Origin: a virus
Reading direction: 5' to 3' (one strand)
DNA length: 29,121 nt
Virus record (IMG/VR): IMGVR_UViG_3300025601_000084
Span: 1-29,121 of that record
The notes under the pieces were generated by a model. It was not told the DNA's origin. It worked only from the letters and a program-made list of their open reading frames with translations, and did not search any database. The position numbers were made by a program, and so were the translations under genes. Position 1 is the first letter of the stretch. Each line of letters starts with the position of its first letter. This document shows, in pieces, positions 22,939 through 28,763 of the stretch.

Positions 22939-24474
22939 CTACCAGTAAGTGTCAGTGTAGAAAGCGTGCTCCTCTTCGGAATCATCCGTACCCACAACGT
23001 CCCCCGGAGAAACACCATAATCGACATGGCTAATGGTGGCCAGAATTGCGGCATCCAAAGAGTCAGGCGAAGCAATGCCCGCCTTTTTCATATCATCCTT
23101 ACTTGTCATAAGAATGGCGCCACTAGCATTGAACTTGTACGTTTGCGTAATCATCTCCTCACGCAAACCCTTATCCTCAAAGTCTAGGTCAATGCTCCCG
23201 TTTGTAACGAGTTCTCGGAACGTGTCGTAATGCCACGCACGAGCGTTCGCCCAACGAGCCGTATCAGGCGAAGAGTTTGACCCATTAATAGAACCAACAG
23301 AATAAACGGCGTTATCAAACTCATCCAAACGCAAAAGAGCATCGACGACACCACCACCCACACCATTGACGTCCACGTTGAGGATTCCGGCCATGAGTCT
23401 TTGCGTGTGTCCATGAGCTCTCCTAGCTGTTTCAATAGTGTCCAGTTTAGACCACCTATCAATAATTCTTAGCCGGCCACCCTGGTTGCAATACAGTACG
23501 TTCTCGTCCGCACCATAACGCGCCACGTCCAAGCCCAACGTAATACTCTCATCCCCATCCTCCGGTATATCCGTATCCACACCAGTATCAATCGCTTTCT
23601 GCGAAAAGAATGTGTTGTCGGCCTCATCGGGGAACTCCCCAAGCACCTTCGACTTGTACCGTGCGGACTCAATACCCCAAGCCCTTTTCTTGTGCTCCAC
23701 CCACTCCACACTTGTAAGCCCATCAAGCATCGCTTGTTGCTTCTCCGGGTCCTCGTACACAATTTCCCCGGTGAATGTGGGGAGGTCATGCACCCCAATA
23801 GTTTGCCGGTTCCAGTCCTGCATCAAGTTCGGGTCAGTGAAAATCTTGTGGAACTCGGTGCCACGATTGTCCGGGTTACCAATAACCAGAATTCCCGAAT
23901 TGGCACCAGTGGCTACCGCCTCCGAAGCCGTAAACATTGCTGCCGGCAAACCGCCACCCTCATCCAAAAAAACTTTCGTGTTCTTCTTACGTGTCCCCTG
24001 GAACGAGTTTACAATGTCTTGGTCAGGTGGTCGCTTCCCGAACACAAGGAACTCAGCGCCCTCTGGTCCGTCTAGCTTCCACGCCAGCGTCTCGGTAATG
24101 CGACCGGGGAGCTCGAGCCCGCGAGCTTTGGCCATACCCTTATTGACTTTGAGATAGGCGAAGATAACTTTCTCCACCTGGGACATGGTGGGCGCCGACA
24201 CTATGCACAACGTGTCAGCCGGGACACTCGTGGCCACCGTCCACGTAATAAGGTCTGCCACGACCGCAGACTTCCCACAACCGTTAGCGGACTTGACCGC
24301 TGTGCGAGTGTTGTCCATAAAGCTCTGGGCCACCTCGGTCTGCTTCGAGTACCACCTCTTGCCGAGCACGTCCCACAGCCACGCGGCCGGGTCATCCTGG
24401 TACAAACGCAAACGGGACTTGTGGCGCATTTCCTTCATGGCCTCATCAAGCACTTGCTCAAAGTAGGTTGGCAT
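22939..24474 (-). CDS. terL: terminase large subunit
   Basis: A 511-residue packaging motor. The ATPase domain has Walker A SANGCGKS (residues 62-69) and Walker B VFLDE (D171, E172). The C-terminal RNase H-like nuclease has GLDVARYGADEN (D316) and VDVNGVGG (D369), with a third acidic residue expected further on. It cuts concatemers and pumps DNA through the portal. The start is ATG 24474; AGGAAG lies seven bases upstream, while an extra TTG codon precedes it. It overlaps the small subunit gene by 17 bases, a normal arrangement. Confidence 0.95.
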   Translation of the reverse strand: MPTYFEQVLDEAMKEMRHKSRLRLYQDDPAAWLWDVLGKRWYSKQTEVAQSFMDNTRTAVKSANGCGKSAVVADLITWTVATSVPADTLCIVSAPTMSQVEKVIFAYLKVNKGMAKARGLELPGRITETLAWKLDGPEGAEFLVFGKRPPDQDIVNSFQGTRKKNTKVFLDEGGGLPAAMFTASEAVATGANSGILVIGNPDNRGTEFHKIFTDPNLMQDWNRQTIGVHDLPTFTGEIVYEDPEKQQAMLDGLTSVEWVEHKKRAWGIESARYKSKVLGEFPDEADNTFFSQKAIDTGVDTDIPEDGDESITLGLDVARYGADENVLYCNQGGRLRIIDRWSKLDTIETARRAHGHTQRLMAGILNVDVNGVGGGVVDALLRLDEFDNAVYSVGSINGSNSSPDTARWANARAWHYDTFRELVTNGSIDLDFEDKGLREEMITQTYKFNASGAILMTSKDDMKKAGIASPDSLDAAILATISHVDYGVSPGDVVGTDDSEEEHAFYTDTYW

Positions 24475-24964
24475 CAAGAATCTTCCTAGCCCTTTTCAGT
24501 CCCTCTTCTACCAAATCGTCAATGTCCCCATCCTCGGGCACCCCGTCAAAAGCTCTGAACCCCACGATAATGTATTGCAGGGCCGAATCAAAGGCTTCTG
24601 CGAAAATTTTTGCGTGAGCGGTCGTTATCCGGTTGATATCATCATCAACAAGTTTCCTTCGAGAATCCAACCTCTCACTCATAAGCTTCAACGACCTCAG
24701 CACCACGTTCGCCACGGCAGCAAAACCGTTAGGGTCCTCTACCTGGTCAAGCATATCGTTGGCTTTATCCTTGAGTGACACTGCCTCCATCAGAAGCAAA
24801 CGTTCCTCTTGGCGGTCCGTCAACCAGTCTTTACTGTCCAGCAAATACGTAATACGTTCCGCGACATACCCGGGCTCCAGTCCGGTGAGCTCCGCAATTT
24901 CCATCGGCGACTTCCGTGCGTGACTCAGTAGCTTTTTATCGAGCGAGCTTTTTTCCACTTCCAT
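24458..24964 (-). CDS. terS: terminase small subunit
   Basis: A 168-residue helical protein with an N-terminal helix-turn-helix (about residues 11-43, LLSHARKSPMEIAELTGLEPGYVAERITYLL) and a long helical oligomerisation region (about 55-150). Position just before the large terminase and the DNA-binding N-terminus support small terminase, which recognises the packaging site; family assignment is by position and shape. ATG 24964 has no ribosome site; TGG-TAGACT lies six bases before it. The region immediately upstream (25100-25320) holds a duplicated element that could be its binding site. Confidence 0.75.
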   Translation of the reverse strand: MEVEKSSLDKKLLSHARKSPMEIAELTGLEPGYVAERITYLLDSKDWLTDRQEERLLLMEAVSLKDKANDMLDQVEDPNGFAAVANVVLRSLKLMSERLDSRRKLVDDDINRITTAHAKIFAEAFDSALQYIIVGFRAFDGVPEDGDIDDLVEEGLKRARKILDANLL

Positions 24965-24979
24965 GCAAAGAGTCTACCA
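24965..24979 (-). promoter_or_regulatory. extended -10 promoter, leaderless, for terS
   Basis: Minus strand TGG-TAGACT (24979-24971), then CTTTGC, then ATG at 24964. Only three bases separate it from the oppositely oriented promoter at 24983-24991, so the two probably exclude each other. Confidence 0.6.
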
Positions 24980-24982
24980 TTG

Positions 24983-24997
24983 TGCTACAGTACGTAT
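24983..24997 (+). promoter_or_regulatory. extended -10 promoter of the tRNA-like RNA
   Basis: Plus strand TGC-TACAGT (24983-24991), then six bases, predicting a first base at G24998, which is exactly where a tRNA-like 5' end would begin. The same octamer GTGCTACA recurs at 25218-25225 before the second small unit. Confidence 0.5.
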
Positions 24998-25142
24998 GAG
25001 GCAATAGCTCAACGGCAGAGCATCACATCCTCGATGGTGTGAATAGATTTCGGTTCGACTCCGTGTGCTTTGCTAGCCCCGGCACCGTCCCTGTAGTCCT
25101 TCCCGGAGCACCGGTCAAACGGACCGGGCAGGTTTTGTTTTT
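24998..25142 (+). ncRNA. tRNA-like small RNA (degenerate tRNA or novel phage RNA)
   Basis: From 25007 the sequence shows a textbook D arm (GCTC-AACGGCA-GAGC), an anticodon-like arm (CACAT...GTGTG, loop of 8 rather than 7 bases), and a T loop TTCGACT at 25054-25060 with GG/CC closing. The acceptor is poor: GGCAA (25000-25004) pairs with TTGCT (25070-25074), but four extra bases intervene and the T stem has mismatches, so it is not a standard tRNA and no anticodon can be assigned safely. A promoter starts it at 24998 and a terminator ends it near 25142. It may be a decaying tRNA or a tRNA-mimicking RNA. Confidence 0.4.
25111..25142 (+). terminator. Rho-independent terminator (copy A)
   Basis: CCGGTC (25111-25116) and GACCGG (25122-25127) form a perfect 6-bp stem with a 5-base loop, followed by GCAGGTTTTGTTTTT. 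It would end the tRNA-like transcript. The T-run is the start of the duplicated 52-bp element. Confidence 0.75.
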
Positions 25143-25176
25143 AGGGAATGGACGGTTTCGACGGCAGGATAATCCC
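25125..25176 (+). repeat. 52-bp direct repeat, copy A
   Basis: Starts CGGGCAGGTTTTG, then a T-run, then GGGAATGGACGGTTTCGACG and ends GATAATCCC. It matches copy B at 25266-25317 in 50 of 52 positions (G/C at position 13, G/A at position 44). The inner GGACGGTTTCGAC is reminiscent of the 5' end of tmRNA genes, but nothing else of a tmRNA is present. Confidence 0.9.
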
Positions 25177-25204
25177 TCACCGTTTGCTTGGCGGTGGGGG
25201 TTTT
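25174..25204 (+). terminator. terminator-like hairpin after copy A
   Basis: CCCTCACCG (25174-25182) pairs with CGGTGGGGG (25192-25200) with one wobble, then TTTT. It overlaps the end of repeat copy A and precedes the second small promoter. Confidence 0.6.
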
Positions 25205-25218
25205 CCCATGTCCGGGGG

Positions 25219-25227
25219 TGCTACACT
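25219..25227 (+). promoter_or_regulatory. extended -10 promoter of a tiny transcript
   Basis: Plus strand TGC-TACACT, predicting a start near A25234. Only about 50 bases lie before the next terminator, so the product would be a very short RNA or an attenuated leader. Confidence 0.45.
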
Positions 25228-25239
25228 TGTGTTACTAAC

Positions 25240-25283
25240 ACCTGCCCCTCTTCCCTTAATGGGTACGGGCAGGTTTTCTTTTT
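25240..25283 (+). terminator. Rho-independent terminator (copy B)
   Basis: CCTGCCC (25241-25247) pairs with GGGCAGG (25267-25273), with an inner CCC/GGG stem in the loop, followed by TTTTCTTTTT. The 3' arm and T-run belong to repeat copy B, whereas the 5' arm differs from copy A, so the hairpin has been kept although its partner sequence changed. Confidence 0.8.
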
Positions 25284-25317
25284 AGGGAATGGACGGTTTC
25301 GACGGCAAGATAATCCC
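25266..25317 (+). repeat. 52-bp direct repeat, copy B
   Basis: Second copy of the element at 25125-25176, 141 bp further on. After its final GATAATCCC comes a small GC hairpin (CCCG-CACG-CGGG, 25315-25326), as a hairpin also follows copy A. It lies between the second HNH gene and terS. Confidence 0.9.
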
Positions 25318-25340
25318 GCACGCGGGGTCAGGCCGGACTG

Positions 25341-25820
25341 TCACTTAGGTGGCTGGTCGTAAAGCTCAATAATCTCTTTTGCCCACGCCACAGCATCCTC
25401 GACTCTTATTCCCGTTGGCTGAGGCTTGACCCAAAGTTCCAGATTTTCTATCCGGTTGTCATCTTTAACGCCATTAATGTGATGCACATTCTCTGTCTTT
25501 GTCAATTCTCTGCCCAAGTAATCCTCCATGACAAGAACGTGGTGAAACTTGTACTTTGATTTGTTGCCATCCGCAAAGGGAATCCTGACCATTAGGTAGC
25601 CTCTTGCGTGACTGATTTGCCCGCCTTTCCAGTTTGGGTTCTTGTCCCAAGCGCGCGAAAAGCAATCATTGCAAGCTTGTGATTTTCTTTGCTTGAGACG
25701 ACCGCATACTACGCAGGGAGTTTTTAGGGACTCTTTCCTGCATTCCGGACATTTAGAATGTCGGCTGCTGGGCTTGTATTTCTGGAGGCACTCTAAGCAG
25801 GTTCTTTCCACATAAGGCAT
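25341..25820 (-). CDS. HNH endonuclease with zinc-finger N-terminus
   Basis: A 159-residue protein. The N-terminus has Cys pairs C8-x2-C11, C24-x2-C27, C36-x2-C39 and C50-x2-C53, two probable zinc ribbons. The C-terminal half carries the HNH_3-type pattern: KFHHVLVMEDYLGREL (H93, H94), then NVHHINGVKDDNRIENLEL (112-129). It is probably a metal-dependent DNA nickase or endonuclease of the homing type. HNH proteins beside the terminase also assist packaging in HK97-like phages, so its position before terS leaves both roles open. TGG-TAGAAT lies six bases before ATG 25820, with no ribosome site. Confidence 0.85.
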   Translation of the reverse strand: MPYVERTCLECLQKYKPSSRHSKCPECRKESLKTPCVVCGRLKQRKSQACNDCFSRAWDKNPNWKGGQISHARGYLMVRIPFADGNKSKYKFHHVLVMEDYLGRELTKTENVHHINGVKDDNRIENLELWVKPQPTGIRVEDAVAWAKEIIELYDQPPK

Positions 25821-25835
25821 AGTTTCATTCTACCA
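25821..25835 (-). promoter_or_regulatory. extended -10 promoter, leaderless, for the HNH gene
   Basis: Minus strand TGG-TAGAAT (25835-25827), then GAAACT, then ATG at 25820. This is the best match to the shared pattern in the window. Confidence 0.6.
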
Positions 25836-25921
25836 CCCTCCACGCGCCGAGTTCGACTCTCCACATTTCCACTAGGTTCCTGTACCCGATAAAGTTAGCT
25901 GTGGACGAAACGTGCCAATAC

Positions 25922-26109
25922 CGTACCAATTTTGGTACGTTTGTGACACTTATGTCACATATGTACCCAACTAGGTACAAATATAGCTTTATTGCTATAC
26001 AACAGGAATATAGCTTTATTGCTATACAACACGTTCGGGTAATTGCCTTGTTCCGCTGTCAGCCGAACACGCTCATTTGCCGAACCATCAACTCTCAGTT
26101 TGTAGTTGA
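25922..26109. promoter_or_regulatory. palindrome-dense control region between diverging gene arms
   Basis: In under 200 bases lie: CGTACCAA/TTGGTACG (25922-25939), a perfect TGTGACA-CTTA-TGTCACA (25942-25959), TGTACC/GGTACA (25962-25979), a tandem repeat with an internal dyad (25980-26031), GTTCGG/CCGAAC (26033-26038 and 26063-26068, third half-site 26080-26085) and TCAACT/AGTTGA (26088-26093, 26104-26109). No protein gene lies in 25821-26154. Leftward and rightward genes diverge from it, so operators for one or more phage regulators, or an iteron-type origin, are plausible. Confidence 0.65.
25980..26031. repeat. two tandem 25-bp repeats, each with an inner dyad
   Basis: AATATAGCTTTATTGCTATA plus CAACA occurs at 25980-26004 and again at 26007-26031, identical copies with a period of 27. 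Each contains TATAGC-TTTATT-GCTATA, a perfect 6-bp inverted repeat. Tandem operator or iteron character. Confidence 0.9.
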
Positions 26110-26139
26110 CTCACTCCCCTAGCGGCGCGCCCCAAATTG

Positions 26140-26154
26140 TGGTAGCTTGGCGCC
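26140..26154 (+). promoter_or_regulatory. extended -10 promoter, leaderless, for the rightward arm
   Basis: Plus strand TGG-TAGCTT (26140-26148), then GGCGCC, then ATG at 26155. The hexamer is weaker than the others, which would suit a regulated promoter downstream of the palindrome cluster. Confidence 0.45.
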
Positions 26155-26577
26155 ATGAACACTAAACAAGAAGCAGTAAACGACGCCTGGGCTCTCTACG
26201 AAGAAAGCCTGGACCTGATGACCGTAGCCCTCTACAGAACCCTCGAGCACCCGCACGACAGCGTCGCAGAAACCGTACTTAGAAACTGTCGCGACTTGAC
26301 ACACCATTATCTATCGGTCGCCGTGGAAGCCTTTGGGGCACTACACGAAGAAAACGCCCTCATCTCCGAGTACAAGAAAATCAACCAAGAGGTCCTCGCC
26401 TGGGAAGCAGAAGTACGCGGCTACGGGCTCTCCGAAGCCCAAGAAGGCTACTACCAGACAGCGCTCAAAAACAGGGATAGCGCCATGGAAGCATTGCGAG
26501 TCCTCTTGGGCATTACGCGCCTAGTCGAAATTGTGTACGCCGAAGAAAAAACACAAGTCAGCAAAGTGCCCGCCTGA
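26155..26577 (+). CDS. hypothetical helical protein, first gene of the rightward arm
   Basis: A 140-residue protein, apparently all helical, with regularly spaced hydrophobic residues (AWALYEESLDLMTVALYRTL, then HHYLSVAVEAFGALHEENALI) that suggest a four-helix bundle. No catalytic motif or family is recognised. It is the first gene after the palindrome-rich region and ends in a TGATG overlap with the next gene, so it heads an early-type operon. Confidence 0.65.
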   Translation: MNTKQEAVNDAWALYEESLDLMTVALYRTLEHPHDSVAETVLRNCRDLTHHYLSVAVEAFGALHEENALISEYKKINQEVLAWEAEVRGYGLSEAQEGYYQTALKNRDSAMEALRVLLGITRLVEIVYAEEKTQVSKVPA

Positions 26578-26786
26578 TGGTAACTAAAACGCACCAAGAG
26601 CTCGAACACACTCTCGCCGTCGCGGTGAGCCACGAAGCGGTCTGCTTGGAGAACTGCAACAAGTACGGTTTCGCGCCACCCTTCATCACAATCTACGGCA
26701 AAGCAGTACGCGACCGCCAAGAAGCCCAACAACACATAAACGAACACCAACGTGTAAAAAAAATGGCCAAAAGTTTACACGTCTAA
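26577..26786 (+). CDS. small hypothetical protein
   Basis: A 69-residue protein coupled to the preceding gene by a TGATG overlap. It is His- and Gln-rich (HQELEHTLAVAVSHEAV, RQEAQQHINEHQRV), with a short GFAPPFITIYG stretch and a basic C-terminus. No family recognised. Its last codons contain half of an inverted repeat (26750-26782). Confidence 0.6.
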   Translation: MVTKTHQELEHTLAVAVSHEAVCLENCNKYGFAPPFITIYGKAVRDRQEAQQHINEHQRVKKMAKSLHV

Positions 26787-26799
26787 CCCATGTGTAAAC
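26750..26799. repeat. inverted repeat ACGTGTAAA with a third half-site
   Basis: ACGTGTAAA (26750-26758) and TTTACACGT (26774-26782) are exact inverses with a 15-base spacer, and TGTGTAAAC follows at 26791-26799. There is no T-run after the stem, so an operator is likelier than a terminator. Confidence 0.65.
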
Positions 26800-26802
26800 G
26801 GT

Positions 26803-26889
26803 ATGGACATATCCCGACTTCACGCAATGTCGGCTTATCCCCGCATTACCCACAGTTTCGGGGTTAGTGTCGACGAAGGCGGACATTAG
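26803..26889 (+). CDS. possible 28-residue peptide
   Basis: ATG 26803 opens a short frame (MDISRLHAMSAYPRITHSFG, then VSVDEGGH) ending at 26889, overlapping the start of the next frame. The sequence is protein-like but has no ribosome site or family, so this is tentative. Confidence 0.25.
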   Translation: MDISRLHAMSAYPRITHSFGVSVDEGGH

Positions 26890-27055
26890 CAATCATCCGC
26901 ACAACACCGCTGCAATCGTCCGGCAACTGTTCGGAAAACCCGAACTGTTACTACCGGGCAAGCTTACTAACAGTTCGCTAAAAAAAACTAAAAACTTGAA
27001 AAGTATCCACTGGAGATACAAACCAAGCACCCAAAAAACCAAGGAGGAACCATGA
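26867..27055 (+). CDS. small hypothetical protein
   Basis: A 62-residue frame from GTG 26867, with a plausible middle (NTAAIVRQLFGKPELLLPGK) and a Lys/Thr-rich C-terminus. The stop overlaps the next ATG as ATGA (27052-27055), which supports it. A GGGG lies close upstream of the GTG but is poorly spaced. No family recognised. The coding sequence also contains three related CGAACTGTT-type sites (26925-26978). Confidence 0.4.
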   Translation: MSTKADISNHPHNTAAIVRQLFGKPELLLPGKLTNSSLKKTKNLKSIHWRYKPSTQKTKEEP

Positions 27056-27330
27056 GCAAAAGACACGACAATGCAATCCCCGATGCCTGGTACGAAGGGC
27101 GCGATGTAGGTCACAGAGAAGGCTACCAAGACGGACGGTCAGACGGCGACAACCACGAAATGGGATACCAGGCGGGCTACGAAATTGGCTACCAATCGGG
27201 GTTATCGCAAATAGACGGCTACCAAAAAGGATACGCGCAACACGCAGCAGACGCCGAAGAAGCAGAACAAATGCAGCAGAAAAAAGACTTTGCGGCGCTA
27301 AATCTGAAAAAGAAAAAAAAGAACGACTGA
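27052..27330 (+). CDS. tandem GY-repeat hydrophilic protein
   Basis: A 92-residue protein with a strong ribosome site (AAGGAGG five to eight bases before ATG 27052). From residue 14 to 62 it is built from short units of the form G-Y/R-x-x-G (YEGRDVGHREGYQDGRSDG; GYQAGYEIGYQSG; DGYQKGYAQ), rich in Gly, Tyr and Asp. The C-terminal third is acidic then ends in a Lys run. Similar short G-Y-x-x-G arrays occur in small phage proteins of unknown role and in essential-for-export YmdA-like repeats, but I do not claim a family. Confidence 0.65.
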   Translation: MSKRHDNAIPDAWYEGRDVGHREGYQDGRSDGDNHEMGYQAGYEIGYQSGLSQIDGYQKGYAQHAADAEEAEQMQQKKDFAALNLKKKKKND

Positions 27331-27341
27331 CAGGGGAAATT

Positions 27342-28241
27342 ATGAACACTGCAAAAATTATTGTTGGCAACGCCAGCGACACGCTGAAAACCTTACCGGC
27401 TGGAACCGCGAGAACGTGTGTGACTTCGCCGCCTTATTGGGGTTTGCGGGATTACGGTCAGGAGGCGCAGCTTGGTTTGGAGGATTCCCCTGAAGCGTTT
27501 ATTGAGAATTTGTGCCTAGTGTTCGATGAGGTGTGGCGGGTGCTGGCAGATGATGGGACTTGCTGGGTGAATCTTGGGGACACTTACGGGAAAACTGCTC
27601 AAGGCGAGGTGAAGGTAAAGGACTTGGTGGGTATTCCTTGGATGTTTGCGTTTGCTATGCGGGCGCGTGGCTGGTACTTGAGGCAGGACATTATCTGGGC
27701 GAAACCTAACCCTATGCCGGAGAGCGTGAAAGACCGTTGTACAAAATCGCACGAATACATTTTCTTGTTTAGCAAACAAACCAGCTACTACTACGACCAT
27801 GAGGCAATCAAAGAACCTGCAGTTGCTCAAACCCACCACGATGCTACCGGCACCTCATACCACGCGCCCGGTCAGACAAAACAAACAGGCAACAGGGGGA
27901 AGGAAATATCAGGGCCATTCACCCGCAACAGGCGTTCTGTTTGGTCTGTAAATGTGGCGGCATACAAAAGCGCCCACTTTGCCACCTACCCACCGGCGCT
28001 TATCCTGCCCTGTATCCTGGCGGGTTCTGCCCCTGGCGATACTGTGCTGGACCCATTCAGCGGGTCAGGCACAACAGGTGAAGTTGCCTTGCTAAATGAC
28101 CGCAACTACCTGGGAGTAGAACTAAACCCTGAATATGCGTTGCTTAGCGAGAAGCGCATTACTGAGGCTGCTGGAATGTTTGGCACCGTTGAAGTCAAAC
28201 AATTTCCTATTTCCAAAAACCAAAAACAGATTCTAAATTAG
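27342..28241 (+). CDS. DNA methyltransferase, N6-adenine/N4-cytosine class (beta order)
   Basis: A 299-residue methyltransferase. Catalytic motif IV is TSPPYWGL (residues 28-35) and the S-adenosylmethionine-binding motif I is DPFSGSGTTG (237-246), with motif IV first, the beta-class order. The stretch HFATYPPALILPCILAGS precedes motif I as in many phage enzymes. SPPY is commonest in N4-cytosine enzymes but also occurs in N6-adenine ones, so the modified base is not certain. The target-recognition region is the variable middle (about 155-200). No restriction endonuclease is adjacent, so it probably protects phage DNA or acts as a regulator. GGGGAAA lies about 5 bases before ATG 27342. Confidence 0.9.
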   Translation: MNTAKIIVGNASDTLKTLPAGTARTCVTSPPYWGLRDYGQEAQLGLEDSPEAFIENLCLVFDEVWRVLADDGTCWVNLGDTYGKTAQGEVKVKDLVGIPWMFAFAMRARGWYLRQDIIWAKPNPMPESVKDRCTKSHEYIFLFSKQTSYYYDHEAIKEPAVAQTHHDATGTSYHAPGQTKQTGNRGKEISGPFTRNRRSVWSVNVAAYKSAHFATYPPALILPCILAGSAPGDTVLDPFSGSGTTGEVALLNDRNYLGVELNPEYALLSEKRITEAAGMFGTVEVKQFPISKNQKQILN

Positions 28242-28538
28242 CGCGACAGGGCCGTACACCGGACATGGCCGTTCGGGGTTCCGGGAATTGTTTGGGCTTG
28301 GGGCGTGTTTGTCAAGTTTGACTTTTGGGGCTTTATGGTGTATCGGGCGCGTGGGGGCGCGTTCCGCTTTTGGGCCGATGGGGTTGTGTGGCGGCTGGGG
28401 CCGGGTATTGTAGCGTAGTTTCGGGCGCCCGCTTACCACCCTATGAAACTCACCTGGGATGGAGTGGACTTTTATCTCAAGGTGTGCGAGGATGGGCCTA
28501 GGCCGCACCGCGCGGCACTCACCACGAAAGGAAACACA
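28242..28538 (+). other. G-rich intergenic stretch with no firm gene
   Basis: Rich in G and GT on the + strand. A 27-codon frame at 28335-28418 (MVYRARGGAFRFWADGVVWR...) and a frame opening at ATG 28443 (MKLTWDGVDFYLKV...) running into the next gene are both possible but unsupported by ribosome sites. A weak TATTGT (28407-28412) could be a -10 element. I see no RNA gene or strong terminator here. Confidence 0.4.
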
Positions 28539-28763
28539 ATGAACGTCTACACAGTCACAGTCCCGGGCCAGTCGCCCGGCGGCATCAACTACCGCCACAA
28601 GTTCGCCGGCGATAAGGCTAGCGCCAAGCGCCACGCCCGCTGGCAAGTAATGATGGGCCACTTGCCCGCCGTGACACTGTCAACCGGCCGCCACGCCACG
28701 CCCCGCCCCGTGTGGGGTATCCGTCTCGCCGTGCGTCACTTCATGTCTGGGCACAACGCATGA
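28539..28763 (+). CDS. small hypothetical protein
   Basis: A 74-residue basic protein, starting MNVYTVTVPGQSPGGINYRH. ATG 28539 is chosen because GAAAGGAAA lies just upstream; an in-frame ATG at 28443 would add 32 residues without a ribosome site. A Lys/Arg/His-rich middle (KASAKRHARWQVMMGHL) could bind nucleic acid. It overlaps the next gene by ATGA. Family not recognised, though similar short Y-x-V-x-V starts are common in small actinophage proteins. Confidence 0.6.
   Translation: MNVYTVTVPGQSPGGINYRHKFAGDKASAKRHARWQVMMGHLPAVTLSTGRHATPRPVWGIRLAVRHFMSGHNA

Noticed and set aside
25144-25176. tmRNA 5' end (GGACGGTTTCGAC).
   Set aside because: No tag reading frame, no matching 3' half and only a short sequence before a terminator, and the element occurs twice. 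Kept only as a resemblance.
25840-25875. TTCGACTCTCC as the 3' part of a tRNA.
   Set aside because: No D arm, anticodon arm or acceptor partner within reach on the same strand.
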